A stretch of DNA of 64,000 nucleotides from Erwinia pyri (GTDB taxonomy: Bacteria > Pseudomonadota > Gammaproteobacteria > Enterobacterales > Enterobacteriaceae): contig NZ_CP132353.1 in NCBI RefSeq assembly GCF_030758455.1, positions 1,860,001 through 1,924,000 on the forward strand, written 5' to 3'. The first letter of the stretch is position 1; each line of letters begins with the position of its first letter. The notes under the pieces are model-generated. The model searched no databases, was not told the DNA's origin, and saw nothing but the letters and a program-made list of their open reading frames with translations. Made by a program: the position numbers and the translations under genes. Of this stretch, positions 32,402 through 43,200 are shown piece after piece.

Positions 32402-32659
32402 TCACCACTTGTTTTTTTGGTAATTAAAAGCTACAAAGTAATCAAACTTGTTAATTTCTATTTCGTGTTTAAAGTACGGTTGTAAAACAGAAGCAAATCC
32501 CTGCTTCACTTCAAATTCACCATTGTTTATATCTTCTTCCACAGAAAGATCAAGACGTTCAATAACAGAAACGTCATCCCCTAAATCTTGTGAATATTCT
32601 TTCCCTGTAAATTCTTCTGTTTCTTTTTCAAACCAGTTTAACTTTAATTGTAGTCCCAT
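32402..32659 (-). CDS. Colicin E3/cloacin-type immunity protein
   Basis: An 85-residue acidic protein matching the cloacin/colicin E3 immunity family along its whole length: MGL-LKL-WF start, EYSQDLGDD, VIERL, a NNGEFEV segment, LQPYF, and an end in FDYFVAFNYQKNKW. ImmE3 binds the RNase domain and blocks rRNA access. The gene is complete with the family's usual length and starts 15 bp after the bacteriocin stop. It should protect the cell from E3-like RNases even if the linked toxin is broken. Confidence 0.93.
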   Translation of the reverse strand: MGLQLKLNWFEKETEEFTGKEYSQDLGDDVSVIERLDLSVEEDINNGEFEVKQGFASVLQPYFKHEIEINKFDYFVAFNYQKNKW

Positions 32660-32674
32660 TATTTAAGCCTCTTG

Positions 32675-33748
32675 CTAAAGGTATTTTTTGATGTTTCTTC
32701 CTGGAACAGGATCTTTCAATTGGTTTCCGTCTTTTGGATCAAAAGAACCTATATGCTGGCCATCACTGGCTCTATAACCTTCAATCTCACCATGCTGATA
32801 ATCCCATTCATAAATTATTTTACCTTTATCGCCATACCATCTTGCTCGTTTTCCTCCACCGCTTTGTTTCGGAGTCTTGGGTTTTCCTTCCTTAAGGGGC
32901 CCTAGCCCTTTAATTTCCTGTGTTTTTGGCGCATTAAAATAATCATGCCCGTACTCTTTTTCACCTTTCCTGGTTTTTGGCTCACTTAGCATAACATATA
33001 CAGGTTCCACAGCCGTGGCGCTGGCATCCAGTTGCCAGTATATAAAGTCTCTTACTTCCTCTTCGGCCACGGGGGTTGTAGTTATCTGTATATTATCGAC
33101 TGCTTTAATTTCAGTGCCGGTATGAGTCGGCGTCGCAGGTACTGGTTGCGAAAGGGGAGGCACAGCATAATCAGCAGGATTGAGAGGGTCGCCCCCAGGG
33201 AGGATATGTGGGATTTCCATTACATCTGCTGCTTTTATTGTATCCTCCAAATAGGGATTAACAATTATTGTTCTGGAGGGATAATATTTGGTCGGCGGAA
33301 GTGTAATAATATCCAAACCAGTTTGTCTGTCACGCTCCGCCTTCACTATGTGTACATTTTTGGAAATGCCATTTTCACCTGTTTTGAACAGTTTTAATGC
33401 CAGATGACCATTCTCTTCGACCAGTGCCCCACGCACCGGTATTTCCACCATGTTCATTTCAGGCTGGATAACGCCTTGCCCTGCCAACAACTCAGCTTGT
33501 ACCGTGAAGAGAGCGGCAGCATCAAGGCCTACCTTATCGCTATTCTTTCCGGCTTCCGTAGGCCAGAAACCCGCTACAATAACGCCCGCGATACTGCTTT
33601 TTGCCAGCAAACTTATGCCGGACTCTATAGCTTTTTTTAAAGCAGCGGTAGCGGCAGTATCGATTATGAGCGTACCTGCTCCTTCGGCAGCCAGCTGCAT
33701 TCCGCCATAGGCGGCACGATTGAATGCCAGCGTGGTAGCTGCGCTCAT
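32675..33748 (-). CDS. C-terminal fragment of the split bacteriocin (translocation plus RNase domains)
   Basis: 357 residues counted from an internal ATG, although this frame is open upstream to the A8 run near 34333. Residues about 60-250 are the Pyocin_S domain and the last 90 or so the E3-type RNase. If translated alone it would be a toxic RNase without an import domain, held in check by the adjacent immunity protein. Confidence 0.7.
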   Translation of the reverse strand: MSAATTLAFNRAAYGGMQLAAEGAGTLIIDTAATAALKKAIESGISLLAKSSIAGVIVAGFWPTEAGKNSDKVGLDAAALFTVQAELLAGQGVIQPEMNMVEIPVRGALVEENGHLALKLFKTGENGISKNVHIVKAERDRQTGLDIITLPPTKYYPSRTIIVNPYLEDTIKAADVMEIPHILPGGDPLNPADYAVPPLSQPVPATPTHTGTEIKAVDNIQITTTPVAEEEVRDFIYWQLDASATAVEPVYVMLSEPKTRKGEKEYGHDYFNAPKTQEIKGLGPLKEGKPKTPKQSGGGKRARWYGDKGKIIYEWDYQHGEIEGYRASDGQHIGSFDPKDGNQLKDPVPGRNIKKYL

Positions 33749-33965
33749 TACTTTGGCAATATTTGTTAAATAAGGAGACGACTCAGAATATGATGGTTCC
33801 AGCCCTACTGCCGCTAAGGCGTTGGTGCGGGTGCGCTCCTCAGCTTTAAGCCGTTCTGTCTCAGCTAAACTGACGCCGGTAGCAGCTTGAACGGTTTTCT
33901 GGAACCGATCTCTTTCCTCTGTTCTGGCTTTTGCTGCGGCTTCTGCTTTAGCTCTTTCTTCTGCT

Positions 33966-34163
33966 CTGGCTCGCGCCTCAGCTTCTGCTCTTGCTTTCGC
34001 TTCAGCTTTGGCGCGTGCTTCAGCTTCTGTTCTGGCTCGCGCCTCAGCTTCTGCTCTTGCTTTCGCTTCAGCTTTGGCTCGCGCTTCAGCTTCCGCTCTG
34101 GCCCGTGCTTCACTCTCTGCTTTGGTTCGCGCCTCAGCTTCTGCTTTGGCTTGCGCCCTGGCG
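33966..34163. repeat. 66-bp tandem repeats encoding the bacteriocin coiled coil
   Basis: Units starting at 33966, 34032 and 34098 have a 66-bp period (22 residues of Ala/Glu/Lys/Arg heptads). The first two are almost identical and the third is diverged. Such repeats can change the rod length by recombination. Confidence 0.75.
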
Positions 34164-34268
34164 GTTGCTTCTGCACGGGCTACAGCGGCATCAAGTTGGG
34201 CTTTCTCCTGGCGAACCAGGTTTATTATTGCAATTTCTCTTTCTGCCAGTTGGGTCTGCTGCCGCGCC

Positions 34269-34808
34269 TTAGTGATCCTGCGGCCAGATTGCGTGCTGCT
34301 CGCCCATTTTGCATTGTCGGCAATGATTTTTTTTCAGCTCAGCGATTCGGGCGTTAGAGAGGTCCCCTTTATATTGTGCACCGAGGCTATACTCTCCGTT
34401 GTAGATACTGTTGACCCTGTTTTCACCGCTGTTGCCAAAATCATGAAGCAGATGGGCGGGAGCAGGGCCAAAATTAGAGCGGGCCGGATAATAACTTGTA
34501 TATTTATCGCCAAGCGCTGTTATCGATAACGATATAAAAGAAGTATTCGATACACCGATAATCTCGCCATCTTCATTAATGTAATAGTAACCAAATTCAG
34601 CAGGTACTTTACCTTTTGCTCGGGCAAGGGCATCGCCAGCCGCGCGGAGTTCATCTGTCGCTTGAGATTTTCCGCTATTTGAAGATCCCCCATTGTCTCG
34701 ATCGCCGCCATGTCCCTGGCTGCCGCCGCCCGGGCTGGGTTCACTTCCTCTTTCTGAACTCCAGTTGGTGCCATCGCCCGGGCCACCACCATAATTGAAT
34801 CCCACCAT
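34269..34808 (-). CDS. N-terminal fragment of the split bacteriocin
   Basis: 179 residues, of which the first 158 or so belong to the bacteriocin and the last 20 are out-of-frame after the A8 run. It carries the Gly/Ser-rich leader with the TolB-box-like sequence near residues 11-20. The ATG has AAGGAGAG 5 bases upstream. Alone it has no killing domain. Confidence 0.7.
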   Translation of the reverse strand: MVGFNYGGGPGDGTNWSSERGSEPSPGGGSQGHGGDRDNGGSSNSGKSQATDELRAAGDALARAKGKVPAEFGYYYINEDGEIIGVSNTSFISLSITALGDKYTSYYPARSNFGPAPAHLLHDFGNSGENRVNSIYNGEYSLGAQYKGDLSNARIAELKKNHCRQCKMGEQHAIWPQDH

Positions 34809-35383
34809 AAAACTCTCCTTTGTTAGTATAAATAGTCCTTTAAAATCATATTAGTGATTTTATAATGTGTTTTTGCGTAGAAGAAAAATATATATATATT
34901 CATCGTGGGATAATGTGATCTGGATAATAATTTTCATAAACAAGACTATCAACAAAGCAGTGGGGTGTGGGGGTTAATAATTTTACGATACGCCTGTCTT
35001 TCTGATACCTTGTAAATGTGATGAACTTGTTACTTAAATTAATTAAGGTGATTTTTAATAAACATCTGGAAAGAAAAGGAGGTCTTTATTTAAAGGAAGA
35101 GGGGAGAGTGAAATTTATACAGGTTAAGCGGGAGTAGGGATTTATCTTTCTGGAAAGATTATCATACAACAGATAATTTTATTCAGAAGACCCGTTAAAT
35201 TCATAAATTATGCACGATATTTTTTCGTCAATTATTTAACTTTTATGATCCATCTGCCAGGCTTTGTTGCAGCCTTTATAAAAAATCTGTGAAATTGCAA
35301 TCGTATCAATTCTACGTGCTGGCGGACTGAAGAATATTCTTCAGCCGCTCTTAAATAACCCTAACCAGCCACTCTTAATAACC
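34809..35383. other. AT-rich region upstream of the bacteriocin, no gene
   Basis: 575 bp, strongly AT-rich, between the bacteriocin start and the pth stop. It should hold the bacteriocin promoter. I looked for a LexA box (CTG-N10-CAG) as in colicin promoters and did not find one. No coding sequence was seen. Confidence 0.5.
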
Positions 35384-35968
35384 CTAACCTTTAAAGCTGT
35401 GCAGCCGGTTCATCGCTTTTAAACGATCTTCTTTCAGCCACACTTCCGTGCAGCGCGCCGCTTCGTCAATGGCGTTATCGATCAGCGTCTGTTCCGCTGC
35501 CTGAGGTTTACCCAGCACAAAACCCACCACTTTATTGCGATCGCCAGGATGACCAATGCCGATACGCAACCGATGAAAGTTGAGATTGTTACCCAACTTG
35601 CTGATGATATCTTTCAGGCCGTTATGGCCGCCATGTCCGCCGCCTTGCTTAAACTTCGCCACGCCGGGCGGGAGATCCAGCTCATCGTGCGCCACAAGGA
35701 TCTCCTCCGGTGCGATACGGTAAAACGTCGCCATCGCGCCTACCGCTTTACCGCTCAGATTCATAAATGTGGTGGGCACCAGCAACCTGACATCTTCGCC
35801 AGCGATATTCAGCCGCGCGGTATAGCCATAAAATTTGCTCTCTTCCTTTAACGCCTGATTGTAGCGCTGCGCCAGTAAATCAACGTACCAGGCGCCTGCA
35901 TTATGGCGGGTGGCGGCGTACTCAGCGCCGGGATTGGCAAGGCCTACAATCAGTTTAATGCTGCTCAC
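35384..35968 (-). CDS. pth: Peptidyl-tRNA hydrolase
   Basis: A 194-residue enzyme, the same length as in E. coli. The catalytic set is present: Asn in GLANPG (N10 equivalent), His in RHNAG (H20), Asp in AHDELDLP (D93) and Asn in GGHNGLKD. It frees tRNA from peptidyl-tRNA that drops off ribosomes. In E. coli it heads a pth-ychF unit; here the next leftward gene is the bacteriocin cassette, so the pairing is lost. Confidence 0.97.
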   Translation of the reverse strand: MSSIKLIVGLANPGAEYAATRHNAGAWYVDLLAQRYNQALKEESKFYGYTARLNIAGEDVRLLVPTTFMNLSGKAVGAMATFYRIAPEEILVAHDELDLPPGVAKFKQGGGHGGHNGLKDIISKLGNNLNFHRLRIGIGHPGDRNKVVGFVLGKPQAAEQTLIDNAIDEAARCTEVWLKEDRLKAMNRLHSFKG

Positions 35969-36229
35969 TTGTCTGTTTTCCTGAGGAAGTGCGAGGGATC
36001 AGGCGCTAGTGTACCTGGCTGCGGCGAAGAACTCAAAATTGCGCGTGATAATGTGTCTGAAAAGCAATAGTTGATTAAGGTGATAATATGAATTCTATTA
36101 AAAAGCAGGCGCTTACGCGTAAAGTTTTGTCAAACTTTGTGCAGCAAATGTGATCTGACCCGCACCGCGCCGTTCAGCTATTGCATAAACTTATGACATC
36201 TGAACAAGGCTGGGAACGGGAGAGGAAGA

Positions 36230-36511
36230 ATGAAACGTAAACATGCCAATCTGACCGGTAACGCACTGATGGTGCTGGGGCTGGTGGTAATGGTGGTGGG
36301 AGTAGGTTATTCCGTACTGAATCAGCTTCCTCAGCTCCACTTACCGCAGTTTATGGTGCAGGGTGCTATTTTCAGCATCTTTATTGGTGCGCTGTTATGG
36401 CTGGTGGGCGCGCGCATAAGCGGGCGCGAGAAAGTGTGCGACCGCTACTACTGGGTTCGTCATTATGGCGACGAGCGCTGCAGAAGATCGAACGGGCACG
36501 GCCACCACTAA
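36230..36511 (+). CDS. ychH: Stress-induced inner-membrane protein YchH
   Basis: A 93-residue protein with two hydrophobic segments (residues about 12-29 and 44-62) and a basic, His-rich tail, matching YchH in length and in the MKRK-NLTGNALM start. It is linked to stress tolerance and biofilm in E. coli. Its place next to pth is conserved. GGGAGAGGAAG precedes the ATG. Confidence 0.9.
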   Translation: MKRKHANLTGNALMVLGLVVMVVGVGYSVLNQLPQLHLPQFMVQGAIFSIFIGALLWLVGARISGREKVCDRYYWVRHYGDERCRRSNGHGHH

Positions 36512-36528
36512 CCTTAACGCCTCCGACC

Positions 36529-36558
36529 AACGCCTCTTTGATAAGAGGCGTTTTGCTT
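36529..36558. terminator. Intrinsic terminator of ychH, possibly bidirectional
   Basis: AACGCCTCTT-TGAT-AAGAGGCGTT, a 10-bp perfect stem followed by TTGCTTT, 18 bp after the ychH stop. The diguanylate cyclase gene ends convergently at 36584. Confidence 0.85.
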
Positions 36559-36583
36559 TGAGCGCCTGGGGTAAAATATCTGC

Positions 36584-37762
36584 TCAGGCGCCGGTTGCGC
36601 TCAGTACTTTAGCGCTCTCCGGCTCGTCAGGCTGAAAACGTATCACCCGGTTCCGTCCCAGAGCTTTAGCCTGATAGAGAGCTTCATCCGCAGCCACCAT
36701 CAGCGGCGCCACTGAGCGATCGCTCTCATTACAGCTCGCTACGCCAATGCTCACGGTATAATGCACTCCTTCAGGCTGGGAGCTTGCAACTGCATGGCGG
36801 ATTTTCTCCGCACAGCGCACACCATCCTCTTCGCTTAACATGACAATGGCGGCAAATTCTTCCCCGCCCAGTCGGGCAAAAACGCTTCTGGCGGGCATCA
36901 GTTGCTCTACCCGGGTACAAAAATCAATTAATACCCGGTCGCCCTGATTGTGACCGAACCGGTCATTGATGCTTTTGAAATAGTCGAGGTCGAACAGCAT
37001 GATGGTCAGCGGCTGCGATGTTTTGTCACACTGACGTCCCATCGCTTCGCCCTGTTCAAACAGCGCCCTGCGGTTCCAGATGCCGGTGAGAGGATCGAGC
37101 AGGGAAGCATTTTTATACTGGATCTGCGTCCGCTCATTTACCATCGCCAGCATGGCAAAGGTCAGCCCAATCACCATCAGGATGGACTCCATAATCACGT
37201 AAACCGAGAAGGTGGAGCCGCCAATCGCACCATGCAGCGGGCTGGCAACGCCGCCATCCATCACGCCTCTGACAACATGAAACAGCAGATGGATCCAGAG
37301 CAGTAATTGCGCAGGCCAGTAGGTGACGGGAAGGGTGGCCCGTGAACGGTGCAGCTCCACGATCATCCAGCCGGTATAAATCACGCAGAACACGCAGACG
37401 GCCAGGATACGGCGCGGCATGGAGTGATAAAACGCCGGAGAGAGGCAAAGCAGAACCCAGATCAGCGGGCCCAGCGTCCAGAGCCATCCGCAGGAGGCGC
37501 CCCGAAAAGCGCGGAAGGCCATGACCAGCAGACTGTAGGCCAGCATCACCAGCAGATTCCCAACGGCTACGGGCAGGAATAGGTGCCCCTCGCTGCGCAG
37601 GCTGCTCAAAAATACGGCGACGATAGTGACGCTCAGCGACAGGCACTGAAAGCCTAACACACGACTGTACTGCGACCCTTTCCAGGCAAACACCATAATG
37701 ATGCAGAGGAAGAACAGCACATAGAGCTCGCAAACGAAGAGGGTATAGACGTCGAGCGTCAT
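36584..37762 (-). CDS. Membrane-bound diguanylate cyclase (GGDEF)
   Basis: A 392-residue protein: about seven hydrophobic segments in residues 1-215, then a GGDEF domain with DLDYFKSINDRFGH and an intact GGEEF (RLGGEEFAA). It makes c-di-GMP from two GTP. The RxxD inhibitory site normally five residues before GGEEF is absent (RSVF), so product inhibition may be weak. I prefer the ATG at 37762; an in-frame GTG at 37804 has no ribosome site. It is not part of the conserved E. coli block here. Confidence 0.85.
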   Translation of the reverse strand: MTLDVYTLFVCELYVLFFLCIIMVFAWKGSQYSRVLGFQCLSLSVTIVAVFLSSLRSEGHLFLPVAVGNLLVMLAYSLLVMAFRAFRGASCGWLWTLGPLIWVLLCLSPAFYHSMPRRILAVCVFCVIYTGWMIVELHRSRATLPVTYWPAQLLLWIHLLFHVVRGVMDGGVASPLHGAIGGSTFSVYVIMESILMVIGLTFAMLAMVNERTQIQYKNASLLDPLTGIWNRRALFEQGEAMGRQCDKTSQPLTIMLFDLDYFKSINDRFGHNQGDRVLIDFCTRVEQLMPARSVFARLGGEEFAAIVMLSEEDGVRCAEKIRHAVASSQPEGVHYTVSIGVASCNESDRSVAPLMVAADEALYQAKALGRNRVIRFQPDEPESAKVLSATGA

Positions 37763-37969
37763 AGTAAGAAGATTCCTGGCGGGGCGGTTCAGGCAAAATA
37801 TCACTAATGATTACAAGCCAAAAGAGCTGGCAGGGCGCTTTGCGAAAAATAATTACGGCTGGTGATAATTAAGGCAAATGCGGCAATAACAAAGAGGAAA
37901 AATAAGCGGCGTGGAATTTAAAAAAGGTTAATGACCCGTGACAGAATGGATACCCGTAAAGCTAAAAGC

Positions 37970-37989
37970 GGGACGGGCGAACCCGTCCC
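37970..37989 (-). terminator. Intrinsic terminator of prs
   Basis: GGGACGGG-CGAA-CCCGTCCC stem, followed on the reverse strand by GCTTTTAGCTTT, 11 bp downstream of the prs stop codon. Confidence 0.75.
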
Positions 37990-37999
37990 CCTCTGGCTA

Positions 38000-39025
<1,026 letters not shown>

Positions 39026-39081
39026 TCATACGGGTATAGTCATCTACGTGCAGCATCAGGAACGGGGCGATGCTGTCACGG

Positions 39082-39978
39082 TCACTCTGATAGCTCTGAA
39101 AGGCGGCGGTGCAGCGGCGAAACGTTAACGCCTCGCGCAACAAAGCGCTGCCACTCTTTCGGAACCAGCTCAAACACCTGACGGGCAGCAGACTCGGTGT
39201 CGAATTCAGCAAACACACAAGCGCCGGTCCCGGTCAGGCGCGACGGCGCGTATTCTAGCAGCCAGGAAACAAGCTGTTCAACCTCGCGAAAACGTTTTCT
39301 TACTACTGGCTCACAATCATTGCGGAATTCAGTGCGTAATAACTCACTGATTTCACGAGCTGGCGTGTGCCGAATCAGCTCAGGATCGTTGAATACAGCC
39401 GGCGTGGAAATGTTAACGCCGGGGTGGACAACAAGATACCATTTTTCTTCCGGCGACACCGGAGTCAATTTTTCACCCACCCCCTGCGCGAAGGCGGCGA
39501 AGCCTTCGACGAACACCGGCACATCCGCGCCCAGCGCCAGTCCCCATGCGGCCAGTTCGTGCAGCGAGAAGCCCGTTTGCCACTGGTGGTTAAGGGCAAC
39601 CAGCACGGTGGCGGCATCTGACGAGCCGCCGCCCAATCCGCCGCCCATGGGTAAACGCTTGTCGATAGCCAGGGCTGCACCAGCATTGTCGGGCAGCGTG
39701 CCGCGAGCCTGAGCATGCTGGTGCAGGAGTTTTGCCGCGCGAACAATTAAATTTTCTTCTTCAGGCACACCCTCAACCGGCGTCAGCAGGCTGATTTTAC
39801 CGCTGGCGTTGGTTTCAATGGTCAGCGTATCGCCATAATCAACAAACTGAAACAGCGTCTGCAAATTGTGGTAGCCGTCAGAACGACGGCCGGTGATATA
39901 GAGAAATAAATTGAGTTTCGCAGGCGCAGGCCAGGCCAGGCGGCTGCTTACGGCGGTCAGGGTCTTACCTTCACTCAT
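39082..39978 (-). CDS. ispE: 4-diphosphocytidyl-2-C-methyl-D-erythritol kinase
   Basis: A 298-residue GHMP kinase of the MEP isoprenoid pathway. [12 protein letters not shown] holds the catalytic Lys, and [14 protein letters not shown] is the ATP-binding glycine loop. It phosphorylates CDP-ME at O2. It is somewhat longer than the E. coli protein because of extra N- and C-terminal residues. The start codon overlaps the lolB stop by 4 bp (ATGA), so translation is coupled. Confidence 0.96.
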   Translation of the reverse strand: MSEGKTLTAVSSRLAWPAPAKLNLFLYITGRRSDGYHNLQTLFQFVDYGDTLTIETNASGKISLLTPVEGVPEEENLIVRAAKLLHQHAQARGTLPDNAGAALAIDKRLPMGGGLGGGSSDAATVLVALNHQWQTGFSLHELAAWGLALGADVPVFVEGFAAFAQGVGEKLTPVSPEEKWYLVVHPGVNISTPAVFNDPELIRHTPAREISELLRTEFRNDCEPVVRKRFREVEQLVSWLLEYAPSRLTGTGACVFAEFDTESAARQVFELVPKEWQRFVARGVNVSPLHRRLSELSE

Positions 39979-40598
39979 TTAACGATCCAGCTGTCCATTT
40001 TCAGTTTGATGCGCTGGTTGCCCTGTTTCAGTTCCAGATTGGAAGGCAGCGTGGGGTTCTGTTTGCTGTCGTAACCCTGATAGGTCACCTGCCACTGCTG
40101 GCCGTCACGGCTGTAGTTAACCGAACGCAAGCGGTATTGATCGTCCAGCGCGTAATCCGTAGAGTCGCCCGGCAGGCCTACCATCCACTGGCGCAGGCTG
40201 TTCAGCGGAATATCCATGCCGGTGAGCTGCGAAATCATTTTCTCTGCATCGTTGCTGGTATAGCGCTTGCCTTTATTGTCCACTAACTGCACTACGCTGC
40301 CCTGCGCGTCCAGCTGCAGCTCAGTGCTGCCCAGCGGATTAGTCAGGATCAGCCGGTAGCGATCCGGCGCGGTCTGCTGCCAGTTAAAACGTGCATAGAC
40401 TTTCTGGCTATCGGAAAGATAGGCAAAAGCGCCGCGGGTTTGATACTGAGTGATTTTTTCGACAGCCTGCTGGTGCTGCTGCCATTGAGGGGAGGTCACG
40501 CTCTGCCCGGGACCCTGGGGTTTATTGATGCTGCAGGCGGTCAGCAGCAGGCCGGCAAGCGGGAGAAGCCGCATCAGGCGGCGATTCTGCATAAACAT
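39975..40598 (-). CDS. lolB: Outer-membrane lipoprotein receptor LolB
   Basis: A 207-residue lipoprotein with a lipobox (LLLTACS, Cys about residue 22) and the LolB beta-barrel domain ([25 protein letters not shown]). It receives lipoproteins from LolA and inserts them in the outer membrane. It is essential in E. coli. It is divergent from hemA and followed by ispE. Confidence 0.95.
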   Translation of the reverse strand: MFMQNRRLMRLLPLAGLLLTACSINKPQGPGQSVTSPQWQQHQQAVEKITQYQTRGAFAYLSDSQKVYARFNWQQTAPDRYRLILTNPLGSTELQLDAQGSVVQLVDNKGKRYTSNDAEKMISQLTGMDIPLNSLRQWMVGLPGDSTDYALDDQYRLRSVNYSRDGQQWQVTYQGYDSKQNPTLPSNLELKQGNQRIKLKMDSWIVK

Positions 40599-40824
40599 TA
40601 GGGGTCAACTCCTCAGACTCCGAAAGGGCTTTCTTGCCCAAAGTAACCGTTCAAGCTAACCAGCCAAACCGGCGGCGTCAATGCTCAATTTGTCTTATTT
40701 GATGCTTAATAGCTATATCTTGTTACAGCGAACGGTGAACGATGGCTTTTCTTGATCTCGCGCATCTTGTAGAATGCGCCTCACAAAACCCTATCAACAG
40801 TGGGATAACCCCTACCTAATCACC

Positions 40825-42081
40825 ATGACCCTGCTTGCACTCGGAATTAATCACAAAACAGCACCAGTGGCACTGCGTGAACGCGTGACGTTCTCGCCAG
40901 ATACGCTGGATCAGGCCCTGAGCAGCCTGCTGGCCCAGCCGCTGGTCCAGGGCGGCGTCGTGTTGTCTACGTGTAACCGAACCGAGCTCTATCTCAGCGT
41001 GGAGCAGCAGGAGAACCTGCAGGAAGAGCTGGTGAAGTGGCTGTGTGATTATCATCATCTGAGTGCCGAAGAGGTGCGTAAAAGCCTCTACTGGCACCAT
41101 GATAATGAAGCGGTAAGCCACCTGATGCGCGTGGCAAGCGGGCTGGACTCACTGGTGTTAGGGGAGCCGCAGATCCTGGGGCAGGTGAAGAAAGCCTTTG
41201 CGGATTCCCACCGCGGGCAGCCCATCGCCAGCGAACTGGAGCGGATGTTCCAGAAATCTTTCTCTGTAGCCAAGCGCGTCCGAACAGAAACGGAGATCGG
41301 CGCCAGCGCCGTTTCCGTGGCCTTTGCGGCCTGTACGCTGGCACGGCAAATCTTTGAATCTCTGGCGGATGTCACCGTACTGCTGGTGGGCGCCGGGGAA
41401 ACTATCGAGCTGGCTGCGCGGCACCTGCGCGAGCACAGCGTCAAAAAATTGATTATCGCTAACCGTACCCGTGAACGCGCCCAGACGCTGGCTGATGAAG
41501 TGGGGGCGGAAGTGATTGGCCTGGCGGATATCGACGCCCGTCTGGCTGAGGCTGACATCATCATCAGCTCCACCGCCAGCCCGCTGCCGATTATCGGCAA
41601 GGGGATGATGGAGCGCGCGCTGAAAAAGCGCCGTAACCAGCCGATGCTACTGGTGGATATCGCCGTTCCGCGCGATGTAGAGCCGGAAGTAGGCAAGCTC
41701 GCCAACGCCTATCTCTACAGCGTGGATGACCTGCAGGCCATTATCGAAAGCAATATGGCGCAGCGTAAAGCCGCCGCTGTTCAGGCTGAAACCATCGTCC
41801 TGCAGGAAAGCGGCGAATTTATGTCCTGGCTCCGTGCGCAAAGCGCGGTCGATACCATTCGCGACTACCGCTCTCAGGCTGAACAGGTTCGTGCAGAACT
41901 GGAAGCGCGCGCCGCTCTGGCTCTGCAGCAGGGCGCCGATCCGCTGGAAGTGATGCGCGACCTCGCCCATAAACTCACCAACCGGCTGATCCACGCGCCA
42001 ACCAAATCTCTTCAGCAGGCTGCCCGTGACGGGGATGACGAACGCCTGCAGATTTTACGCGACAGCCTTGGGCTGGATTAG
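40825..42081 (+). CDS. hemA: Glutamyl-tRNA reductase
   Basis: A 418-residue enzyme, the E. coli length, beginning [15 protein letters not shown]. It carries the catalytic Cys in [22 protein letters not shown] and the NADPH-binding [13 protein letters not shown]. It reduces glutamyl-tRNA to glutamate semialdehyde, the first step of haem synthesis. I use the ATG at 40825, which matches the family N-terminus; it has only a poor Shine-Dalgarno. prfA follows 36 bp on. Confidence 0.97.
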   Translation: MTLLALGINHKTAPVALRERVTFSPDTLDQALSSLLAQPLVQGGVVLSTCNRTELYLSVEQQENLQEELVKWLCDYHHLSAEEVRKSLYWHHDNEAVSHLMRVASGLDSLVLGEPQILGQVKKAFADSHRGQPIASELERMFQKSFSVAKRVRTETEIGASAVSVAFAACTLARQIFESLADVTVLLVGAGETIELAARHLREHSVKKLIIANRTRERAQTLADEVGAEVIGLADIDARLAEADIIISSTASPLPIIGKGMMERALKKRRNQPMLLVDIAVPRDVEPEVGKLANAYLYSVDDLQAIIESNMAQRKAAAVQAETIVLQESGEFMSWLRAQSAVDTIRDYRSQAEQVRAELEARAALALQQGADPLEVMRDLAHKLTNRLIHAPTKSLQQAARDGDDERLQILRDSLGLD

Positions 42082-42117
42082 CGTTTCGCCACATGATTAC
42101 AAGGTAAAACAAAACCA

Positions 42118-43200
42118 ATGAAGCCTTCTATTGTCGCCAAACTGGAAGCCTTGCAGGAACGCCATGAAGAAGTTGAGGCGATGCTGGGTGATGCTGGCGT
42201 CATTGCCGATCAGGATCGTTTCCGCGCGCTCTCCCGTGAATATGCTCAGCTCACCGACGTCAGCCAGTGCTTTGGTAAATGGCAGCAAAATCAGGAAGAT
42301 ATTGCCGCTGCGGAAGAGATGCTGGATGACCCGGAAATGCGCGATATGGCGCAGGAGGAGCTGAAAGAGGCTCGTGCCGCCAGTGAAGCGCTGGAGCAGG
42401 AGTTGCAGGTTCTGCTGCTGCCAAAAGATCCGGATGATGAACGTAACTGTTATCTGGAAGTGCGTGCCGGAACCGGCGGAGATGAAGCGGCAATTTTTGC
42501 CGGCGACCTGTTCCGTATGTACAGCCGCTACGCGGAAATGCGCCGCTGGAAAGTGGAGATCATGAGCGCTAACGAAGGCGAACATGGCGGCTATAAAGAG
42601 GTGATCGCCAAAGTGATCGGTGAGGGCGCCTACGGTCGCCTGAAGTTTGAGTCGGGCGGTCATCGCGTGCAGCGCGTGCCGGAAACCGAATCTCAGGGCC
42701 GGATCCACACTTCCGCCTGCACCGTCGCCGTGATGCCGGAGCTGCCTGAAGCAGAGATGCCGGAAATTAACGCGGGCGATCTGAAAATTGATACCTTCCG
42801 CTCATCGGGAGCGGGCGGTCAGCACGTTAACACCACCGACTCGGCAATCCGTATTACCCACCTGCCGACCGGTATTGTGGTGGAGTGCCAGGATGAGCGC
42901 TCGCAGCATAAAAACAAAGCGAAGGCGTTAGCCGTGCTTGGCGCGCGTATCCGTGCTGCGGAAACGGCCAGGCAGCATCAGGAAGAGGCCTCCACCAGGC
43001 GTAACCTGCTGGGAACGGGCGACCGTTCTGACCGCAACCGTACCTACAACTATCCGCAGGGCCGGATTACCGATCACCGCATCAACCTGACGCTGTACCG
43101 TCTGGACGAAGCGATGCAGGGCAAGCTGGATATGCTGATTGAGCCTATTGTGCAGGAATATCAGGCGGATCAGCTGGCCGCGCTCTCTGGTCAGGAATAA
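42118..43200 (+). CDS. prfA: Peptide chain release factor 1
   Basis: A 360-residue RF1 with the GGQ loop (GAGGQHVN, which enters the peptidyl-transferase centre) and the PET-type stop-codon region ([13 protein letters not shown], PxT equivalent reads PET). It terminates translation at UAA/UAG. Its stop codon overlaps the prmC start by 1 base (TAATG), and PrmC methylates its GGQ glutamine. Confidence 0.98.
   Translation: MKPSIVAKLEALQERHEEVEAMLGDAGVIADQDRFRALSREYAQLTDVSQCFGKWQQNQEDIAAAEEMLDDPEMRDMAQEELKEARAASEALEQELQVLLLPKDPDDERNCYLEVRAGTGGDEAAIFAGDLFRMYSRYAEMRRWKVEIMSANEGEHGGYKEVIAKVIGEGAYGRLKFESGGHRVQRVPETESQGRIHTSACTVAVMPELPEAEMPEINAGDLKIDTFRSSGAGGQHVNTTDSAIRITHLPTGIVVECQDERSQHKNKAKALAVLGARIRAAETARQHQEEASTRRNLLGTGDRSDRNRTYNYPQGRITDHRINLTLYRLDEAMQGKLDMLIEPIVQEYQADQLAALSGQE

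Larger units (their letters stand above)
32675..34808 (-). pseudogene. Colicin-E3-type 16S rRNase bacteriocin, split by one frameshift
   Basis: Taken together, the two frames encode a single bacteriocin of about 710 residues. The order is a Gly-rich N-terminus with a TolB-box-like DGTNWSSE; a region of unknown role; a long Ala/Glu/Lys/Arg coiled coil (receptor-binding rod) with 22-residue repeats; a Pyocin_S translocation domain ([17 protein letters not shown]); and an E3 RNase domain. The RNase residues are conserved in [16 protein letters not shown] (Asp, His and Glu equivalent to E3 D510, H513, E517). The frames join at an A8 run (34327-34334 on the + strand as T8): with seven A's the protein is continuous; with eight it stops 20 residues later. 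Possible explanations are a homopolymer sequencing error, a recent inactivating insertion, or polymerase slippage. Confidence 0.85.

Noticed and set aside
33966..34163. Tandem repeat array as a CRISPR or VNTR element
   Set aside because: Units are contiguous without spacers and encode regular coiled-coil heptads of the bacteriocin.
33887..34529. Open frames on the forward strand opposite the bacteriocin coiled coil
   Set aside because: They are Ser/Cys/Phe- or Leu/Trp-rich products of the repeat DNA read backwards, not genes.
34809..35383. LexA/SOS box for the bacteriocin
   Set aside because: No CTG-N10-CAG with reasonable match was found in the region, so SOS control is not supported.
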